This document shows, one piece after another, positions 7,014-8,558 of a stretch of 8,558 nucleotides of DNA. The notes under the pieces were generated by a model that had not been told where the DNA came from, searched no databases, and saw only the letters and a program-made list of their open reading frames with translations. The position numbers and the translations under genes are program-made. Position 1 is the first letter of the stretch; the number at the start of each line of letters is the position of its first letter. This stretch comes from an uncultured Microbacterium sp. (GTDB taxonomy: Bacteria > Actinomycetota > Actinomycetes > Actinomycetales > Microbacteriaceae). The DNA lies in the NCBI GenBank assembly GCA_937988695.1, contig CALKHM010000214.1, positions 1 to 8,558 on the forward strand. Direction: 5' to 3'.

Positions 7014-7027
7014 TGGGAACGATGTCA
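7014..7027. promoter_or_regulatory. LacI-type operator over the kinase start site, copy C
   Basis: TGGGAACGATGTCA matches copy B at 11 of 14 bases and shares the TGGGAACG core with all copies. It begins three bases after the -10 hexamer and covers the predicted transcription start, the classical place for repression by a LacI-family protein. Confidence 0.75.
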
Positions 7028-7054
7028 TGTGCAGGGACCGATGTCGCGAAGGCC

Positions 7055-7060
7055 GGAGGA
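7055..7060 (+). promoter_or_regulatory. Strong ribosome binding site of the ROK gene
   Basis: GGAGGA lies four bases before the ATG at 7065 and decides this start over upstream in-frame sequence that belongs to the promoter and the sulfatase end. Confidence 0.75.
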
Positions 7061-7064
7061 TCGA

Positions 7065-8030
7065 ATGGCAACGAAGCAGCCCGTGCTCGGGCTCGACATC
7101 GGGGGCACCAAGCTCGCTGTCGCGATGATGACGCCGGACGGCCGCACCCACGGCTTCCTCTCCGAGCCCACCCAGACGCACCTCGGCCCCGACGCGGTCA
7201 TCGCGCATCTGTTCGACATGGGCCGTCGCAGCATCACCGCCGCCGGGCTGGGTGAGCCGAGCGCGGTCGGCATCAGCTGCGGTGGCCCGCTCGATGCCGC
7301 GGCCGGCGTTCTGACCGGTCCGCTCCACCTGCCCGGGTGGATCCAGATACCCATCGTCGCGATGACCACCGAGGCGTTCGGCGTGCCCGCCGTGGTCGAG
7401 AACGACGCGACGGCGGCAGTGCTCGGCGAGTACCGGTTCGGTGCAGCACGCGGCGCAGACATCGCGTTGTACCTCACCCTGTCCACCGGAGTGGGCGGCG
7501 GGTCGATCATCGACGGACGACTGCACCGCGGCGCCGCCGGCAACGGCGGCGAGTTCGGACACCTCCTGGTCCGGCCCGGCGGGCGGCGGTGCCAGTGCGG
7601 GCGGTATGGATGCCTCGAGGCCTACGCCTCCGGGACGAACATCGCCGAACGGGCCATCGAGCTGCTGGCCGAGACCGACCGGCCCTCGTCGCTGCGCGAT
7701 CTGCCGGTGGTGCGCGCCGAGCACGTCTCGGCGGCCGCGGCCGCCGGCGATCCTGTCGCCGGCGAGCTGTGGGAGGACACCACGGCGCTGCTGGGACAGG
7801 CCGTCACCGATCTGGTCAACGTCTTCGAGCCGAACGTGGTCGTGCTCGGCGGCGGCGTCACCCGCTCGGGGTCGCTGCTGCTCGACCCGGTACGCGAGAT
7901 CGTCCGCGCCGGTGCCATGCCGCCGGCCGCCGCCCACGCCGTGGTCACCCTCGCCGGGCTCGGCGACGCCGTGTGCGTCGTGGGCGCCGGTGCCCTCGCC
8001 CTCGCCCTTCTGGAGACCGCCCGTGTCTGA
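7065..8030 (+). CDS. ROK-family sugar kinase
   Basis: A 321-residue protein of normal ROK kinase length, without the N-terminal helix-turn-helix of ROK repressors, so it is an enzyme that phosphorylates a sugar with ATP. DIGGTK (11-16) is the phosphate-binding loop; END at 112-114 gives the catalytic base D114; GEFGH (162-166) is followed by CQCGRYGCLE (176-185), the zinc-binding motif with H166, C176, C178 and C183 as expected ligands; a glycine-rich VVVLGGGV segment follows near the C-terminus. The family includes glucokinase, fructokinase, GlcNAc, ManNAc and allose kinases. Next to a GH84 hexosaminidase, a hexosamine kinase is the natural guess, but specificity is not proven by these motifs. 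Its stop lies within the start region of the SIS gene, indicating coupled expression, and it has its own LacI-type operator. Confidence 0.93.
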   Translation: MATKQPVLGLDIGGTKLAVAMMTPDGRTHGFLSEPTQTHLGPDAVIAHLFDMGRRSITAAGLGEPSAVGISCGGPLDAAAGVLTGPLHLPGWIQIPIVAMTTEAFGVPAVVENDATAAVLGEYRFGAARGADIALYLTLSTGVGGGSIIDGRLHRGAAGNGGEFGHLLVRPGGRRCQCGRYGCLEAYASGTNIAERAIELLAETDRPSSLRDLPVVRAEHVSAAAAAGDPVAGELWEDTTALLGQAVTDLVNVFEPNVVVLGGGVTRSGSLLLDPVREIVRAGAMPPAAAHAVVTLAGLGDAVCVVGAGALALALLETARV

Positions 8031-8558
8031 CTGGCTGGAAGATCAGCTCACCGACTACGCCCGCTGCGCCGCAGAGGCAGGACCTCTGCTCGGCACCGTA
8101 CGGCAGGTCGGTGACGTCCTCATCGACGCCTTCGCGAACGGAGGCGTCCTGTACTCGCTGGGCAACGGCGGAAGCGCCGCCGACGCTCAGCACCTGACCG
8201 GGGAGCTGATCGGCCATTACCGGCGTGACCGCCGGCCGCTGCCGGCGGTCACGCTCACCACGGATGCCACTGTCTCCACCTGCATCGCCAACGACTACTC
8301 CTTCGAGGAGGTGTTCTCCCGCCAGGTGGAGGCGCTGGCCCACTCTGGGGACGTCGTGGCGGCCTTCACCACCAGCGGGCGCTCGCCGAACATCCTCCGC
8401 GCGCTGGGAGCGGCACGGGCCAACGGCGCCACGACGATCCTGTTCGCCGGCGGCGACGGCGGGCCTGCGCGGCCGCTGGCCGATCACGCCCTTCTCGTGC
8501 CATCCACCCATACCCCCCGCATCCAGGAGCTGCACACGTTCCTGCTGCACGCGCTCTC
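8023..8558 (+). CDS. SIS-domain phosphosugar isomerase, GmhA-like, 3' end outside window
   Basis: The first 178 residues are visible, starting at GTG 8023, which overlaps the kinase stop by 8 bases and has GGAG (8012-8015) seven bases upstream. SLGNGGSAADAQH (45-57), TTDATVSTCIANDYSFEEVFSRQ (80-101) and TTSGRSPN (116-123) are hallmarks of the sedoheptulose-7-phosphate isomerase group. E61 in GELIG and H171 in RIQELH match the two catalytic residues of GmhA, so an aldose-ketose isomerase activity is likely and the DnaA-binding DiaA-type role less so. In this operon no lipopolysaccharide heptose genes are seen; acting on the phosphorylated sugar made by the ROK kinase is the better explanation, though this is inference. 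Cytoplasmic. Nearly complete by comparison with the usual length of about 190-200 residues. Confidence 0.9.
   Translation, partial: MSDWLEDQLTDYARCAAEAGPLLGTVRQVGDVLIDAFANGGVLYSLGNGGSAADAQHLTGELIGHYRRDRRPLPAVTLTTDATVSTCIANDYSFEEVFSRQVEALAHSGDVVAAFTTSGRSPNILRALGAARANGATTILFAGGDGGPARPLADHALLVPSTHTPRIQELHTFLLHAL

Overview
The window is GC-rich, uses leaderless or Shine-Dalgarno-led starts and codes almost without gaps. Its gene content and codon use point to a high-GC actinobacterium, probably of the Microbacterium type; this lineage call is an inference from style, not from a marker gene. I see no rRNA, tRNA, CRISPR array, insertion sequence or integrase. The window is cut at both ends inside genes.

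Layout. A minus-strand GH84-type beta-N-acetylhexosaminidase (bases 1-731, C-terminus outside the window) is divergent from a plus-strand run of three genes joined by ATGA stop/start overlaps. These are a clan GH-D-like alpha-glycosidase (780-2561), a double metallo-beta-lactamase-fold hydrolase with a C-terminal beta-sandwich-like domain (2558-4405), and a LacI-family repressor (4402-5430). A 123-bp promoter gap precedes a type I formylglycine sulfatase (5554-6981). An 83-bp promoter gap then precedes a ROK-family sugar kinase (7065-8030), which overlaps a GmhA-like SIS-domain phosphosugar isomerase (8023 onward, cut by the window end).

Regulation. A 14-bp cre-like, LacI-type operator with the shared core TGGGAACG occurs four times. 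Two tandem copies lie in the divergent promoter region (735-748 and 752-765), one lies before the sulfatase (5471-5484), and one lies over the predicted start site of the kinase promoter (7014-7027). Every promoter gap in the window has at least one copy and the sites I could find are nowhere else in the window, so the LacI protein encoded here is the obvious candidate regulator of the whole locus and of its own operon.

How the genes may work together. None of the enzymes whose N-terminus is visible has a signal peptide, so an imported, sulfated, amino-sugar-containing oligosaccharide is probably dismantled in the cytoplasm. The sulfatase would remove sulfate, the GH84 enzyme would release beta-linked N-acetylhexosamine, the GH-D-like enzyme would cleave an alpha-linked residue, ROK would phosphorylate the free sugar, and the SIS protein would isomerise it. 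The double MBL protein has no obvious place in the textbook amino-sugar route and is the most likely carrier of new chemistry. No transporter is visible; it should lie just outside the window.
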